In this document: positions 1-6,698 of the stretch, in pieces
Layout: each line of letters begins with the position of its first letter
Numbering within the stretch: the stretch's first letter is position 1
Assembly (NCBI GenBank): GCA_910587205.1
Contig: CAJULZ010000048.1
Span: 1-19,060, forward strand
DNA: 19,060 bases
Direction: 5' to 3'
DNA from: an uncultured Oscillospiraceae bacterium
GTDB taxonomy: Bacteria; Bacillota; Clostridia; Oscillospirales; Oscillospiraceae
Notes under the pieces: generated by a model
Seen by the model: only the letters and a program-made list of their open reading frames with translations
Told to the model about the DNA's origin: nothing
The model's database searches: none
Translations under genes and position numbers: made by a program

Positions 1-265
1 AGAAGATGTCCGGCATGGTGTTGGACTCGGCGGCGGCCTCCAGCTTGGTCCAGTACTCGTTCCAGCTGGTAACCTGCACCTCGATCACCACGTCCGGGTT
101 CTTCTCGGTGTAGGCCGCGCAGATGGCCTCCATGCTCTCGCGCTGGGCCACGTCCCAGATCTGGAACTTCAGATGGGTCTTGCCGTCCATAGAGCCGCAG
201 CCGCACAGGGACAGCAGCAACGCTATGGCCAAGACCAGTGCTGTGATGCGGGGAATCTTTTTCAT
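1..265 (-). CDS. Extracellular solute-binding lipoprotein of a sugar-type ABC importer (5' part only)
   Basis: Only the first 88 codons are in the window; the gene runs off the left edge. The protein opens with a lipoprotein signal: charged MKKIPR, a hydrophobic stretch, then LSLCGCG, whose cysteine would be lipidated so that the protein stays on the outer face of the membrane. The mature part (KFQIWDVAQRESMEAI, then NPDVVIEVQVTSWNEYWTKL and SNTMPDIF) has the pattern of family 1 solute-binding proteins, which capture sugars or oligosaccharides for ABC importers. The start is ATG at 265, preceded by a good ribosome binding site (AGAGGAGTGG). The DUF624 gene diverging at 690 fits, since YesL-like proteins often accompany such sugar transporters. 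The substrate cannot be told from this fragment. Confidence 0.85.
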   Translation of the reverse strand, partial: MKKIPRITALVLAIALLLSLCGCGSMDGKTHLKFQIWDVAQRESMEAICAAYTEKNPDVVIEVQVTSWNEYWTKLEAAAESNTMPDIF

Positions 266-297
266 AAACACCACTCCTCTGCTTCATTTTCTTGGCC

Positions 298-319
298 GCA
301 TTACCCCGTAGGGTAACGC
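298..319. promoter_or_regulatory. Inverted repeat, candidate operator for the solute-binding protein gene
   Basis: TTACCC-CGTA-GGGTAA is a perfect 6 bp inverted repeat. With one mismatch it extends to 9 bp arms (GCATTACCC / GGGTAACGC). It overlaps the candidate -10 of the minus-strand gene, a usual place for a repressor site. The binding protein is unknown. Confidence 0.4.
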
Positions 320-328
320 TCTTGCCAA
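300..328 (-). promoter_or_regulatory. Candidate sigma-A promoter of the solute-binding protein gene
   Basis: On the minus strand, TTGGCA (323-328) lies 17 bp upstream of GGTAAT (300-305). The -35 is good and the -10 matches the consensus at only 4 of 6 positions, as could suit a regulated promoter. It would give a leader of about 28 nt before the ATG at 265. Confidence 0.4.
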
Positions 329-617
329 AATAATAATCCCTTCCCAACACACTGTAAATGGGCGATATTTTCAAAAATATACCCAAATGTTGTCTGGGAC
401 GCTTTTTGTGCAGTTCAGCAAACATCCAGGCATACAATTGTGAGTTTTGTCTTTTTAACCATATTTTGTCCTTCATTTTTATTGATTTTAACAACGCATA
501 TGACGTCAAAATTCGGTTTTCACTCCCTCTCCCTATTTTTCCAGTTTCAAACATGACTTAATGTGGGTCTTCTGGTACGGGCTGGAATTATTGGGGAAAA
601 CGGGAAAAAAGTTTTGA

Positions 618-646
618 TTGAATTGGCCGCCCGCCTGTGGTATCAT
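618..646 (+). promoter_or_regulatory. Extended -10 promoter of the DUF624 gene
   Basis: TTGAAT (618-623), a 17 bp spacer and TATCAT (641-646), with the spacer ending in TGTGG so that TGG precedes the -10. Transcription should start near 653. This excludes the upstream in-frame TTG at 618 and ATG at 645 as starts and supports the GTG at 690. Confidence 0.7.
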
Positions 647-689
647 GTTTAGAAATCCAAATGAGCACCCCTTGAGAGGAGCATACGCC

Positions 690-1361
690 GTGTTTTTAGA
701 CAAAAACCAGTTTGACCTCAACGCCCCCGCCGAGCCGGAACTCCCGGAGCAGACCGGCCCAAAACGCTTCCTGGAAATCATCCAGGTGGAGTTCCTGGAT
801 CTCATCAAGCTCAACCTGCTGTTTTTGTTGTGCTGCCTCCCGGTGATCACCCTCCCCCCCGCTTTATTCGCCGTCCATTCCCTGATTCGCCGCATGGTTT
901 TGGGCAAGCCGGTGTCGTGTTGGCGGGATTTCTCGAAGGCTTTCAAATCCGGCTGGAGGCGGGCCTACGGCGTATTCTTCCTCACTGCCCTGCCTATGGC
1001 GCTGGCGGGGTACGGGGTCTTCTTCTACTTATACAACGCCCAGCAGTCTCTGCTGTTCATCCTGCCCTTCGCCTTCTGCGCCATGGTCTTTCTGATCACC
1101 GCCTTGTCCTCCTCCTATTTATATGGCCTTCTGTCCGACGGCAGACCTTTAAAAGAAGCCGTCCGCCCCGCCCTGCTGATGGGAGTGGCCCGGCCCCTGC
1201 GGGGGGCGCTGGCGGCGCTGTGCTGGTACGGCCTGCCCGCCCTGGGCGTGCTGCTTTTCCCTTTGAGCGGGGCCTACCTCGCTCTCATCGGCTTCACCTT
1301 CCCCTTCCTGCTGGGCAGCTTTTACACTCGGACGGTGCTCAAGCAGTACACCGGCACATAA
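690..1361 (+). CDS. DUF624 (YesL-like) integral membrane protein
   Basis: A 223-residue membrane protein of the DUF624/YesL type. Hydrophobic segments lie near residues 41-60 (LNLLFLLCCLPVITLPPALF, the family's characteristic first helix with its LPV turn), 95-117, 125-150 and a long stretch near 175-215. The short N-terminus should be cytoplasmic. Members usually sit beside sugar ABC importers and are thought to assist them; the molecular role is not established. The divergent solute-binding protein gene fits this. The start is GTG at 690, chosen because GAGAGGAG ends 7 nt before it and the promoter -10 lies at 641-646. A perfect palindrome follows the stop codon immediately. Confidence 0.8.
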   Translation: MFLDKNQFDLNAPAEPELPEQTGPKRFLEIIQVEFLDLIKLNLLFLLCCLPVITLPPALFAVHSLIRRMVLGKPVSCWRDFSKAFKSGWRRAYGVFFLTALPMALAGYGVFFYLYNAQQSLLFILPFAFCAMVFLITALSSSYLYGLLSDGRPLKEAVRPALLMGVARPLRGALAALCWYGLPALGVLLFPLSGAYLALIGFTFPFLLGSFYTRTVLKQYTGT

Positions 1362-1364
1362 TAG

Positions 1365-1396
1365 GGAAGCCCCTCCGCGGCCGCGGAGGGGCTTCC
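1365..1396. terminator. Perfect 32 bp palindrome, shared terminator between convergent genes
   Basis: Two 16 nt arms (GGAAGCCCCTCCGCGG and its exact complement) with no spacer lie 3 bp after the DUF624 stop and 1 bp beyond the stop of the convergent XRE gene. On the plus strand it runs into TTCACTTTTCC, a poor but T-rich tail; the minus-strand side has no T run. It probably terminates plus-strand transcription and may act in both directions. Confidence 0.65.
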
Positions 1397-1397
1397 T

Positions 1398-1910
1398 TCA
1401 CTTTTCCTTCTTGGGAGGCTTTGGATCGCCGTACACCTTTCCCTCCACATAGGACATCATACTGTTATTTTCCCAAAATACGATGAGCATTGGAACGACC
1501 CATACAAAAGCCCCCATCCTATGCGCAATGAGATACACGGTGGACAAAGCCGCCACCAGCATCAGCACAAGGATTAGCCACAAATGATCCCGCCGCCACT
1601 TTTTTCTGAAAAACTTCTTGCGTTCTTCCACCGTGAAGCAGCTCTCCCGCACCGCCTCCACCAGGTTTTCGTCCGCCTGTTTCCGGAATTGCTCATCGCT
1701 CAGCCGTTTCCCGGCCAGCAGCTCGTTGACGCTGACGTCCAGGACCTCCCCCAGGGGAAGCAGCAGCTCGATATCCGGCATATATCTCCCCGTCTCCCAG
1801 CGGGAGACGGTCTTGTTGGTGACGCCCAGCTTCCGGCCCAGCGCCTCCTGGGTCATCCCCTGTTCTTTCCTCAGCACGGCGATGAATTTCCCCACCTTGA
1901 CCTGATCCAT
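1398..1910 (-). CDS. XRE-family helix-turn-helix regulator with a C-terminal membrane segment
   Basis: A 170-residue protein. Residues 5-60 form a classic HTH_3 domain (GKFIAVLRKEQGMTQEAL, then LGVTNKTVSRWETGRYMPD), followed by LLLPLGEVLDVSVNELL, the usual end of such domains. The rest has a basic linker (KKFFRKKWRRD) and one or two hydrophobic stretches (LWLILVLMLVAALSTVYLI; GAFVWVVPMLIVF), so the regulator is probably membrane-anchored. Start ATG at 1910 has a strong site, AAGGAGGG, just upstream. The frame stays open upstream, but that part lacks the family pattern and overlaps the NTF2-like gene. The target and signal are unknown; autoregulation is possible but not shown. Confidence 0.85.
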   Translation of the reverse strand: MDQVKVGKFIAVLRKEQGMTQEALGRKLGVTNKTVSRWETGRYMPDIELLLPLGEVLDVSVNELLAGKRLSDEQFRKQADENLVEAVRESCFTVEERKKFFRKKWRRDHLWLILVLMLVAALSTVYLIAHRMGAFVWVVPMLIVFWENNSMMSYVEGKVYGDPKPPKKEK

Positions 1911-1932
1911 TTCGCTCCCTCCTTCTGAGGAA

Positions 1933-1961
1933 AGGATACCACATCCCGGCCCGGGAATCAC
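1933..1961 (-). promoter_or_regulatory. Candidate extended -10 promoter of the XRE gene
   Basis: On the minus strand TGTGG leads into TATCCT (1933-1938), 17 bp from a weak -35, GTGATT (1956-1961). The spacer contains the partial palindrome CCCGGGCCGGG, which could bind a regulator. The leader would be only about 16 nt. Confidence 0.45.
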
Positions 1962-1980
1962 TCCCCACAGACCGCGAATT

Positions 1981-2400
1981 TCAAAACCAGGAGGAATTCT
2001 CCTCCCGGAATCGGGGCTCCGGACCATCCCGGTAGGGGTCATAGCGGTTCTCATTGCAGCCGTATTCCTGCAAAAAGGCAATCTTCCCCTCTGCTGTCCA
2101 GCGGATCAGGCTCATGCCGTCAAAGGCCTCCACCCGGCCGTTGTTCATTCGATCCTCAAAATACCATACCGCTATGGTCTGATCCCCCTTGTGGAAAAAC
2201 TGCTTAATATCCCATTGCTGCACCATACCCCGGCTGTTCCATTCCCGGAACCAGTGGCGGATCTTCTCCCGCCCGTGGTACTCCGGCCCCCAGCTCTCAA
2301 TGTACACCGCGTCCGGCGCGAAGACATCCTCTATCCCCGCCTCCGACCGCTCCAGCCACATCCGGAACCAGGCCCGGATTTTTTCTTCCCTTCCGCTCAT
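1981..2400 (-). CDS. NTF2-like / SnoaL-type small protein
   Basis: A 139-residue protein with the layout of the SnoaL-like nuclear transport factor 2 superfamily, a cone-shaped fold that can be an enzyme or simply a binding protein. N-terminal helices (REEKIRAWFRMWLERSEAG) lead to DVFAPDAVYIESWGPEYHGREKIRHWF, the family signature, then strands with TIAVWYFEDRMNNGRVEAFDGMSLIRW. Start ATG at 2400 has CAGGAGGGATAGC before it. The stop codon of recD2 lies 1 bp upstream, so the two genes are probably cotranscribed and the ribosome binding site sits inside the end of recD2. The family is too diverse to name a substrate. Confidence 0.75.
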   Translation of the reverse strand: MSGREEKIRAWFRMWLERSEAGIEDVFAPDAVYIESWGPEYHGREKIRHWFREWNSRGMVQQWDIKQFFHKGDQTIAVWYFEDRMNNGRVEAFDGMSLIRWTAEGKIAFLQEYGCNENRYDPYRDGPEPRFREENSSWF

Positions 2401-2401
2401 G

Positions 2402-4633
2402 CTATCCCTCCTGTCCCGCCTCCCGCAACAAGCGGGTGCGCAGGGCGGAATACCGCCTCGTCTGCCGGTCGTTGGCCACCATCTGGGCCATCAGCTCGCC
2501 GCTCCCCACCAGGATGAACAGCTCCCGGGCGCGGGTGATGGCGGTATACAGCACTCCCCGGGCCAGGAGCGACGGCGGCACATCGCTTAGGGCCAGGATC
2601 ACCGCCCGGTACTCGCTGCCCTGGGCCTTGTGGACGGTGACGGCATAGGCGGGTTCCAACTCCCCGAGCAGCGCCGCGGGGTAGTCCACCCGCCGCCCAT
2701 CGAAGGAGACCGTGAGCCCTCCCGCGTCCACCGACACAATGGTGCCGATATCTCCGTTGAATACGCCCATATCCCTGGCCCCCGTATCCGGGTCCTCCCA
2801 AGGCAGGTCGTAGTTGTTTTTCACCTGCATCACCCGATCCCCCTCCCGGAAGATGTAGGGGCCAAAGGCCCGCTCCCCCTTGCCCTCCCCAGCGGGGTTG
2901 AGCGCCTCCTGGAGGGCCCGGTTCAGCGCGGCGGTGCCCGCCCCCCGCTTTCGCGTGGGCGTCAGCACCTGGATCTGTTCCGGTGGGATGCCCATCTTGT
3001 TGGGCAGGCGGGTTTTGCACAGTTCTACAATGGTGTCCGCCGTCCGCGCCGCGTCCCGCCGCCCCAGGTAGAAAAAGTCCCTTGCCCGGTTTGTCAGCTC
3101 GGGCGCCGTCCCCCGGTTTACCTGGTGGGCGTTCATGATGATGGCGCTTTCCTGGGCCTGGCGGAAGATCTCCGTCAGCGACACCGCCGGAACCACCCCG
3201 CTGCGGATCAGGTGGTCCAGCACATTTCCCGGCCCCACCGAGGGCAGCTGGTCCGGGTCGCCCACCAACACAAGCCGGCAGTCCCCCCGCAGCGCCGCCA
3301 GCAACGCCGCCATGAGGGAAACATCCACCATGGATGTCTCGTCCACGATGACCGCGTTCACAGCCAGCGGGTCGTCCTGGTTCTTGGTGAAGGCCAGCTG
3401 GCCGGTGTAGGGATCCAGCTGGGTCTCCAGCATGCGGTGAATGGTCGCCGCCTCCGCCCCGCAGGTCTCCCCCAGGCGTTTGGCGGCCCGTCCCGTAGGG
3501 GCGGCCAGGGCGGTCTCCAGCCCCAGCGCCTCAAACAGCGCCAGCACCCCCCGCAGGGAGGTGGTCTTGCCCGTACCCGGTCCGCCGGTGAGCAGCATCA
3601 CCTGGCGGTGGGCCGCCAGCTCCACCGCCGCGCGCTGTCTGGCCGCGTACCGGATGCCCTGCTCCCTCTGAATGGCCCCGATGAGCCGGTCCAACCCCTC
3701 CGGCGGCGCAATCTCCGCCCTGCACATCTCCCCCAGCCGCATCGCCACATAGCACTCCGCCGCGTGCAGCCCCGCGGGGTAACAGGCCGTCACTCCGGCG
3801 ATCTCCTCCCGGACCACCTCCCCCCGCTCAATGAGGGCGTCCAGACCTTGCGCAAGGCAGTCCCCCTCTATCCCCAGCAGGGCCGCGGTGGCGTTCAGCA
3901 GCTTCCCCTCCGGCAGAAACACATGCCCATTGTCGGCGTTGTGATCCAGCTCAAAAACAAGGGCAGACTCAATGCGCTGGGGGTCGTCCCCCGCCACCCC
4001 AAGCTCGATGGCCAAGGCGTCCACCTGGGAAAACGGGATTTCCAGCGTGCGGTCAGCCAGCAGGTAGGGGTTGTCCCACACCACCTCCACCGCCATATTG
4101 CCAAACCGCTTGTACAGCGGCATGGCAGCCGCCATAGGGAGCTTGTGCTCGGATAGGAAATCCGCCAGCCGGCGCATCCCCATCTTCTCCCGGAACGCCT
4201 TGCCGATGGATCTGGCCCGGACGGGGGAGATCCCCCGGATCTCGGCCAACCGGTCCGGGTCGTTTTCCAGGATGGACAAGGCCTCCTCCCCAAACCGGTC
4301 CACGATCTGCCGGGCCAGGCCCATGCGCACCCCCTGCACCACCCCGGAGGCCAGATACTCAAACACCGCCTTCTCCCCCACCGGCATACGTCGAGTGACC
4401 ACTTCGGCCTTAAACTGCTCACCAAACTCATGGTGGCGGCCCCAAGAGCCCTCCAGCTCCAAACTCTCCCCGGGGGCTACTCCGGGCATACAGCCCACCG
4501 CCGTGATCTCTCCCCCTTCGCCGCAGTCCAGCTTCAGCACGGTGTAGCCGTTCTCCTCATTGCGGAACAGCACTGCGCTTACCGTACCTGTAACTTGGTT
4601 CTGCCCTGTCAGCCCTGTGATCTCCGGCCCCAT
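2402..4633 (-). CDS. recD2: RecD2-type SF1B DNA helicase
   Basis: A 743-residue ATP-dependent 5'-3' DNA helicase of the RecD2 (RecD-like, no RecBC partner) family, cytoplasmic, linked to repair and replication fork maintenance. An N-terminal OB-like region (VTGTVSAVLFRNEENGYTVLKL) is followed by helix-hairpin-helix repeats (IRGISPVRARSIGKAF). The motor domains show Walker A GGPGTGKTT at about 350-358, Walker B VIVDETSMVD, motif III VGDPDQLPSVG, and the C-terminal TVHKAQGSEY and LYTAITRAREL motifs. Length fits the family. ATG at 4633 is chosen over an in-frame TTG at 4651 because GGAGGGG sits just before the ATG. A strong promoter lies 34 bp upstream. Confidence 0.95.
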   Translation of the reverse strand: MGPEITGLTGQNQVTGTVSAVLFRNEENGYTVLKLDCGEGGEITAVGCMPGVAPGESLELEGSWGRHHEFGEQFKAEVVTRRMPVGEKAVFEYLASGVVQGVRMGLARQIVDRFGEEALSILENDPDRLAEIRGISPVRARSIGKAFREKMGMRRLADFLSEHKLPMAAAMPLYKRFGNMAVEVVWDNPYLLADRTLEIPFSQVDALAIELGVAGDDPQRIESALVFELDHNADNGHVFLPEGKLLNATAALLGIEGDCLAQGLDALIERGEVVREEIAGVTACYPAGLHAAECYVAMRLGEMCRAEIAPPEGLDRLIGAIQREQGIRYAARQRAAVELAAHRQVMLLTGGPGTGKTTSLRGVLALFEALGLETALAAPTGRAAKRLGETCGAEAATIHRMLETQLDPYTGQLAFTKNQDDPLAVNAVIVDETSMVDVSLMAALLAALRGDCRLVLVGDPDQLPSVGPGNVLDHLIRSGVVPAVSLTEIFRQAQESAIIMNAHQVNRGTAPELTNRARDFFYLGRRDAARTADTIVELCKTRLPNKMGIPPEQIQVLTPTRKRGAGTAALNRALQEALNPAGEGKGERAFGPYIFREGDRVMQVKNNYDLPWEDPDTGARDMGVFNGDIGTIVSVDAGGLTVSFDGRRVDYPAALLGELEPAYAVTVHKAQGSEYRAVILALSDVPPSLLARGVLYTAITRARELFILVGSGELMAQMVANDRQTRRYSALRTRLLREAGQEG

Positions 4634-4666
4634 GGCCACCCCTCCGTCCAAACAAACGTTTTATTG

Positions 4667-4695
4667 ATTATACCAGCATTCCCCGCCCATTTCAA
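4667..4695 (-). promoter_or_regulatory. Sigma-A promoter of recD2
   Basis: TTGAAA (4690-4695), a 17 bp spacer and a perfect TATAAT (4667-4672) preceded by TGG (extended -10). Predicted start of transcription is near 4660. Confidence 0.8.
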
Positions 4696-4716
4696 CCATT
4701 TTTTGAAAATGCGTGT

Positions 4717-4745
4717 AAAAAGGGCCGGACGAGATCGTCCGGCCC
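4717..4745 (-). terminator. Intrinsic terminator of the rex-SLH operon
   Basis: An 11 bp GC-rich stem (GGGCCGGACGA / TCGTCCGGCCC, 4722-4732 and 4735-4745) is followed on the minus strand by TTTTT. It begins 9 bp after the SLH gene's stop and separates it from the recD2 promoter. Confidence 0.85.
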
Positions 4746-4753
4746 AAGTAAAC

Positions 4754-5824
4754 TCACGCGCCCTGAACGCCCATCCAGTTCTGGAACCGGTGGAGCATGG
4801 CGGCCACCTGCGCCCGGGTGGCGTTGCTGCCTGGGAGCAGGGCCCCGTCGCTGCCGTTGAGCAAGCCCGCACCCACCGCCCAGCTCACGGCCTCCTGGGC
4901 CCATGGGGCCACCGAAGCCGCGTCGCTGAAGGGGGTCAGATCCCCCCGCTCATTGGTGGCAAAGCCCATTTTCGTGGCATAGTTGTAGAGCATCACGGCG
5001 ATCTGCTGCCGGGTAATATCCATCCCGGGGGCAAAGGTGCCGTCCCCCATACCGGAGACCACCCCCGCATGGGCGCACCAGATTGTCCCCTGGCTGTACC
5101 ACTGGCCGTCCGGGATATCGGCAAACACAGGGGCATAGGCCGCTGCGGGCTGGCCCGCCAGGCGGTGGAGCACCGTGGTCATCATAGCGCGCTGCATAGC
5201 TCCGCCGGGGGCAAACGTATCCGCGCTCAACCCCTGAAACAATCCCTTTTCCACTACATAGCGCACATCGGCGTAGAACCACTGGCCGGGGACCACATCG
5301 GTAAACGTAAGCGGCGCCTGTACCACCGCGCCGGAACCCCGCGTCCATGGCCCCTCCACCATCCACTGGGCGGACTGGGCGGACACGATCACCTGCGTCT
5401 CCTCCCCCGCCAGGTACCGGTGGCCTACGACGAGCGCACTCCCGGCAGGCGCCTCGGCCCCGGCGGTGGCGTCCACCAGCATACCCCGGTCCATATACGC
5501 CGTGCCCGCCGTCCATACCAGCCCTGAGCCGGTTGCAAGGGTGAGCGTATCGCCGTACGCCCCCTGCCCCGCCGCAAAACGGCCGGAGGCGGCCCCGCCC
5601 ACGCTGTCCGGGGAAAGCCCCGCTTTGGCAAGGGCGGCGTTGTAAATGGGCTGGATGGCGGTGCGCACCGCCGCCGCTACCGTCTCCTTCAGCCCGGCCA
5701 GATATGTCCCGTTCAAATAGTTTAGGGAGACCAGGGCGTCTGTCGAGGACCCCGCCCAAGCCATCCCCACACACCCCAGCAGCACCGACGCGGCCAGCAG
5801 CCCGGCAAGCAGTTTTTTCTTCAT
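4754..5824 (-). CDS. Secreted protein with three S-layer homology (SLH) domains
   Basis: A 356-residue exported protein. MKKKLLAGLLAASVLLGC and the following VGMAWA form a signal peptide with likely cleavage after AWA; the LLGC inside could also be read as a poor lipobox. Residues 25-165 are an unassigned, Ala/Gly-rich domain (DTLTLATGSGLVWTAG; HRYLAGEETQVIVSAQSAQW). Three SLH repeats follow at about 173-220 (FTDVVPGQWFYADVRYVVEKG), 233-282 (FADIPDGQWYSQGTIWCAHAG) and 298-350 (PFSDAASVAPWAQEAVSWAV). SLH triplets usually anchor proteins to cell-wall polymers. The ATG overlaps the TGA of rex (ATGA) and has GAGGAG upstream, implying translational coupling. No enzymatic domain is visible. Confidence 0.9.
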   Translation of the reverse strand: MKKKLLAGLLAASVLLGCVGMAWAGSSTDALVSLNYLNGTYLAGLKETVAAAVRTAIQPIYNAALAKAGLSPDSVGGAASGRFAAGQGAYGDTLTLATGSGLVWTAGTAYMDRGMLVDATAGAEAPAGSALVVGHRYLAGEETQVIVSAQSAQWMVEGPWTRGSGAVVQAPLTFTDVVPGQWFYADVRYVVEKGLFQGLSADTFAPGGAMQRAMMTTVLHRLAGQPAAAYAPVFADIPDGQWYSQGTIWCAHAGVVSGMGDGTFAPGMDITRQQIAVMLYNYATKMGFATNERGDLTPFSDAASVAPWAQEAVSWAVGAGLLNGSDGALLPGSNATRAQVAAMLHRFQNWMGVQGA

Positions 5825-6459
5825 ACCGTCTCCTCGGAAATCATGTAGCTCAGCGTAAGCAGGCTGTCGGCAAAGTGGACGTTTTCCACCCGGACGCCGG
5901 GCATCTCCTGCTCAGGCAGCTCTACGTTGGTAAAGTTCCAAATCCCCGTTACCCCTCCGTCAAACAACCGCCGGGCGGACTCCACCGCCACCCGGGTAGG
6001 CACGGTAAGCACCCCCACGCTGGCCGGCCCATCCCGTAGGAACTCCTCCAGCGTGTCCATGTGGTGGATGGGCACGCCGCCCAACCGCGTACCCACCAGA
6101 GAAGGGTTTACATCAAAAGCCGCCACCAGGCGAAAGCCGTTGGCGGAAAAGGGAAAATTTTCGATCAGGGCCCGGCCCAGGTTGCCCGCCCCCAAAATAA
6201 GTACCGTGTGATCCCGGTTCATGCCCAGGATCTCCGCCACCTCGCTGCGCAGCCGCTTCACGTTGTAGCCGTAGCCCTGCTGCCCAAAGCCGCCGAAGCA
6301 GGACAGGTCCTGCCGGATCTGGGAGGCGGTCAGCCCCATGGACTTCGCCAGAGCGCTGGAGGAAATCCGCACCATTCCGGTGCGATACAAATCGTCCAAA
6401 TGGCGGTAATATCGGGGGAGACGCCGGATTACCGCCGAGGATATTTTTTCTTTTCTCAT
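5821..6459 (-). CDS. rex: Redox-sensing transcriptional repressor Rex
   Basis: A 212-residue cytoplasmic DNA-binding protein that senses the NADH/NAD+ ratio and represses fermentation and NADH-reoxidation genes when NADH is low. The N-terminal winged helix spans about 1-80 (SAVIRRLPRYYRHLDDLYRTG, then ISSSALAKSMGLTASQIRQDLSCFGGFGQQGYGY, strongly conserved). The Rossmann domain has GAGNLG at 90-95 and ends with the dimer-swapped helix (VHFADSLLTLSYMI). Length is typical. The start is ATG at 6459 with AAAGG about 11 nt upstream, a modest site. It is the first gene of a two-gene operon with the SLH protein. I did not find a Rex-type TTGTTAA-N4-TTAACAA operator in its own leader, so autoregulation is not supported. 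Confidence 0.95.
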   Translation of the reverse strand: MRKEKISSAVIRRLPRYYRHLDDLYRTGMVRISSSALAKSMGLTASQIRQDLSCFGGFGQQGYGYNVKRLRSEVAEILGMNRDHTVLILGAGNLGRALIENFPFSANGFRLVAAFDVNPSLVGTRLGGVPIHHMDTLEEFLRDGPASVGVLTVPTRVAVESARRLFDGGVTGIWNFTNVELPEQEMPGVRVENVHFADSLLTLSYMISEETV

Positions 6460-6549
6460 GGTCCCATCGCCTTTGTCGGTCGGCCACGCGCTGATATGGT
6501 ATCATCAAAACAGATGCGTCAATCCAGGCCAATTTTAGTGTCTTTGCCT

Positions 6550-6578
6550 ATTTTACATGACTTACCCTGGCTTGTCAA
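6550..6578 (-). promoter_or_regulatory. Near-consensus sigma-A promoter of rex
   Basis: Perfect TTGACA (6573-6578), a 17 bp spacer and TAAAAT (6550-6555). Transcription would start near 6543, giving a leader of about 84 nt. The small inverted repeat TGATA-TGG-TATCA (6492-6504) lies in that leader. Confidence 0.8.
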
Positions 6579-6630
6579 TCAGCTTCACCGAAAAACAACA
6601 TTTTTCCGGCATGATGGGTCCCGTGTCCAC

Positions 6631-6673
6631 CGGCACGGCCGCCCGGCGTGCCGAATCCAATTCCGGCACGCCG
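6631..6673 (-). terminator. Three-armed hairpin region after the TepA gene, probable terminator
   Basis: CGGCGTGCCG (6644-6653) pairs perfectly with CGGCACGCCG (6664-6673), a 10 bp stem with a 10 nt loop, 25 bp past the TepA stop. The direct repeat CGGCACG at 6631-6637 can pair instead with 6647-6653, so two hairpins exclude each other. There is no T run after the stem on the minus strand, so the termination call is tentative. Confidence 0.45.
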
Positions 6674-6698
6674 AGGCGCTGGGAGGGACGGACGGCCG

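Larger units (their letters stand above)
266..689. other. AT-rich divergent intergenic region, no gene seen
   Basis: This 424 bp region is clearly richer in A+T than the flanking genes. It holds the promoters for the two divergent genes and several small symmetric elements: ATATTTT-CA-AAAATAT at 365-380, the palindrome ACAATTGT at 434-441 and the palindrome TGACGTCA at 501-508. Open frames here have no coding character or ribosome binding site. I see no riboswitch or tRNA fold. It is best read as a regulatory region for sugar-transport genes. Confidence 0.6.

Noticed and set aside
618..689. Upstream starts (TTG 618, ATG 645) for the DUF624 gene
   Set aside because: They lie in the -35 and -10 of the gene's promoter and have no ribosome binding site; GTG 690 has GAGAGGAG at the right spacing.
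2630..4156. Long open frame (508 codons) on the plus strand opposite recD2
   Set aside because: It is antisense to a full set of helicase motifs, is rich in Arg, Pro, His and Gly as expected for the reverse of GC-rich coding DNA, and has no ribosome binding site.
6492..6505. TGGTATCAT on the plus strand in the rex leader, possible promoter of an antisense RNA or sRNA
   Set aside because: No -35 hexamer lies 16-18 bp upstream and no clear terminator follows; it may simply be part of the TGATA-TGG-TATCA repeat.
6460..6600. Search for a Rex operator in the rex leader
   Set aside because: No TTGTTAA-N4-TTAACAA or TTGTGA-N6-TCACAA pattern found; autoregulation by Rex is not supported here.
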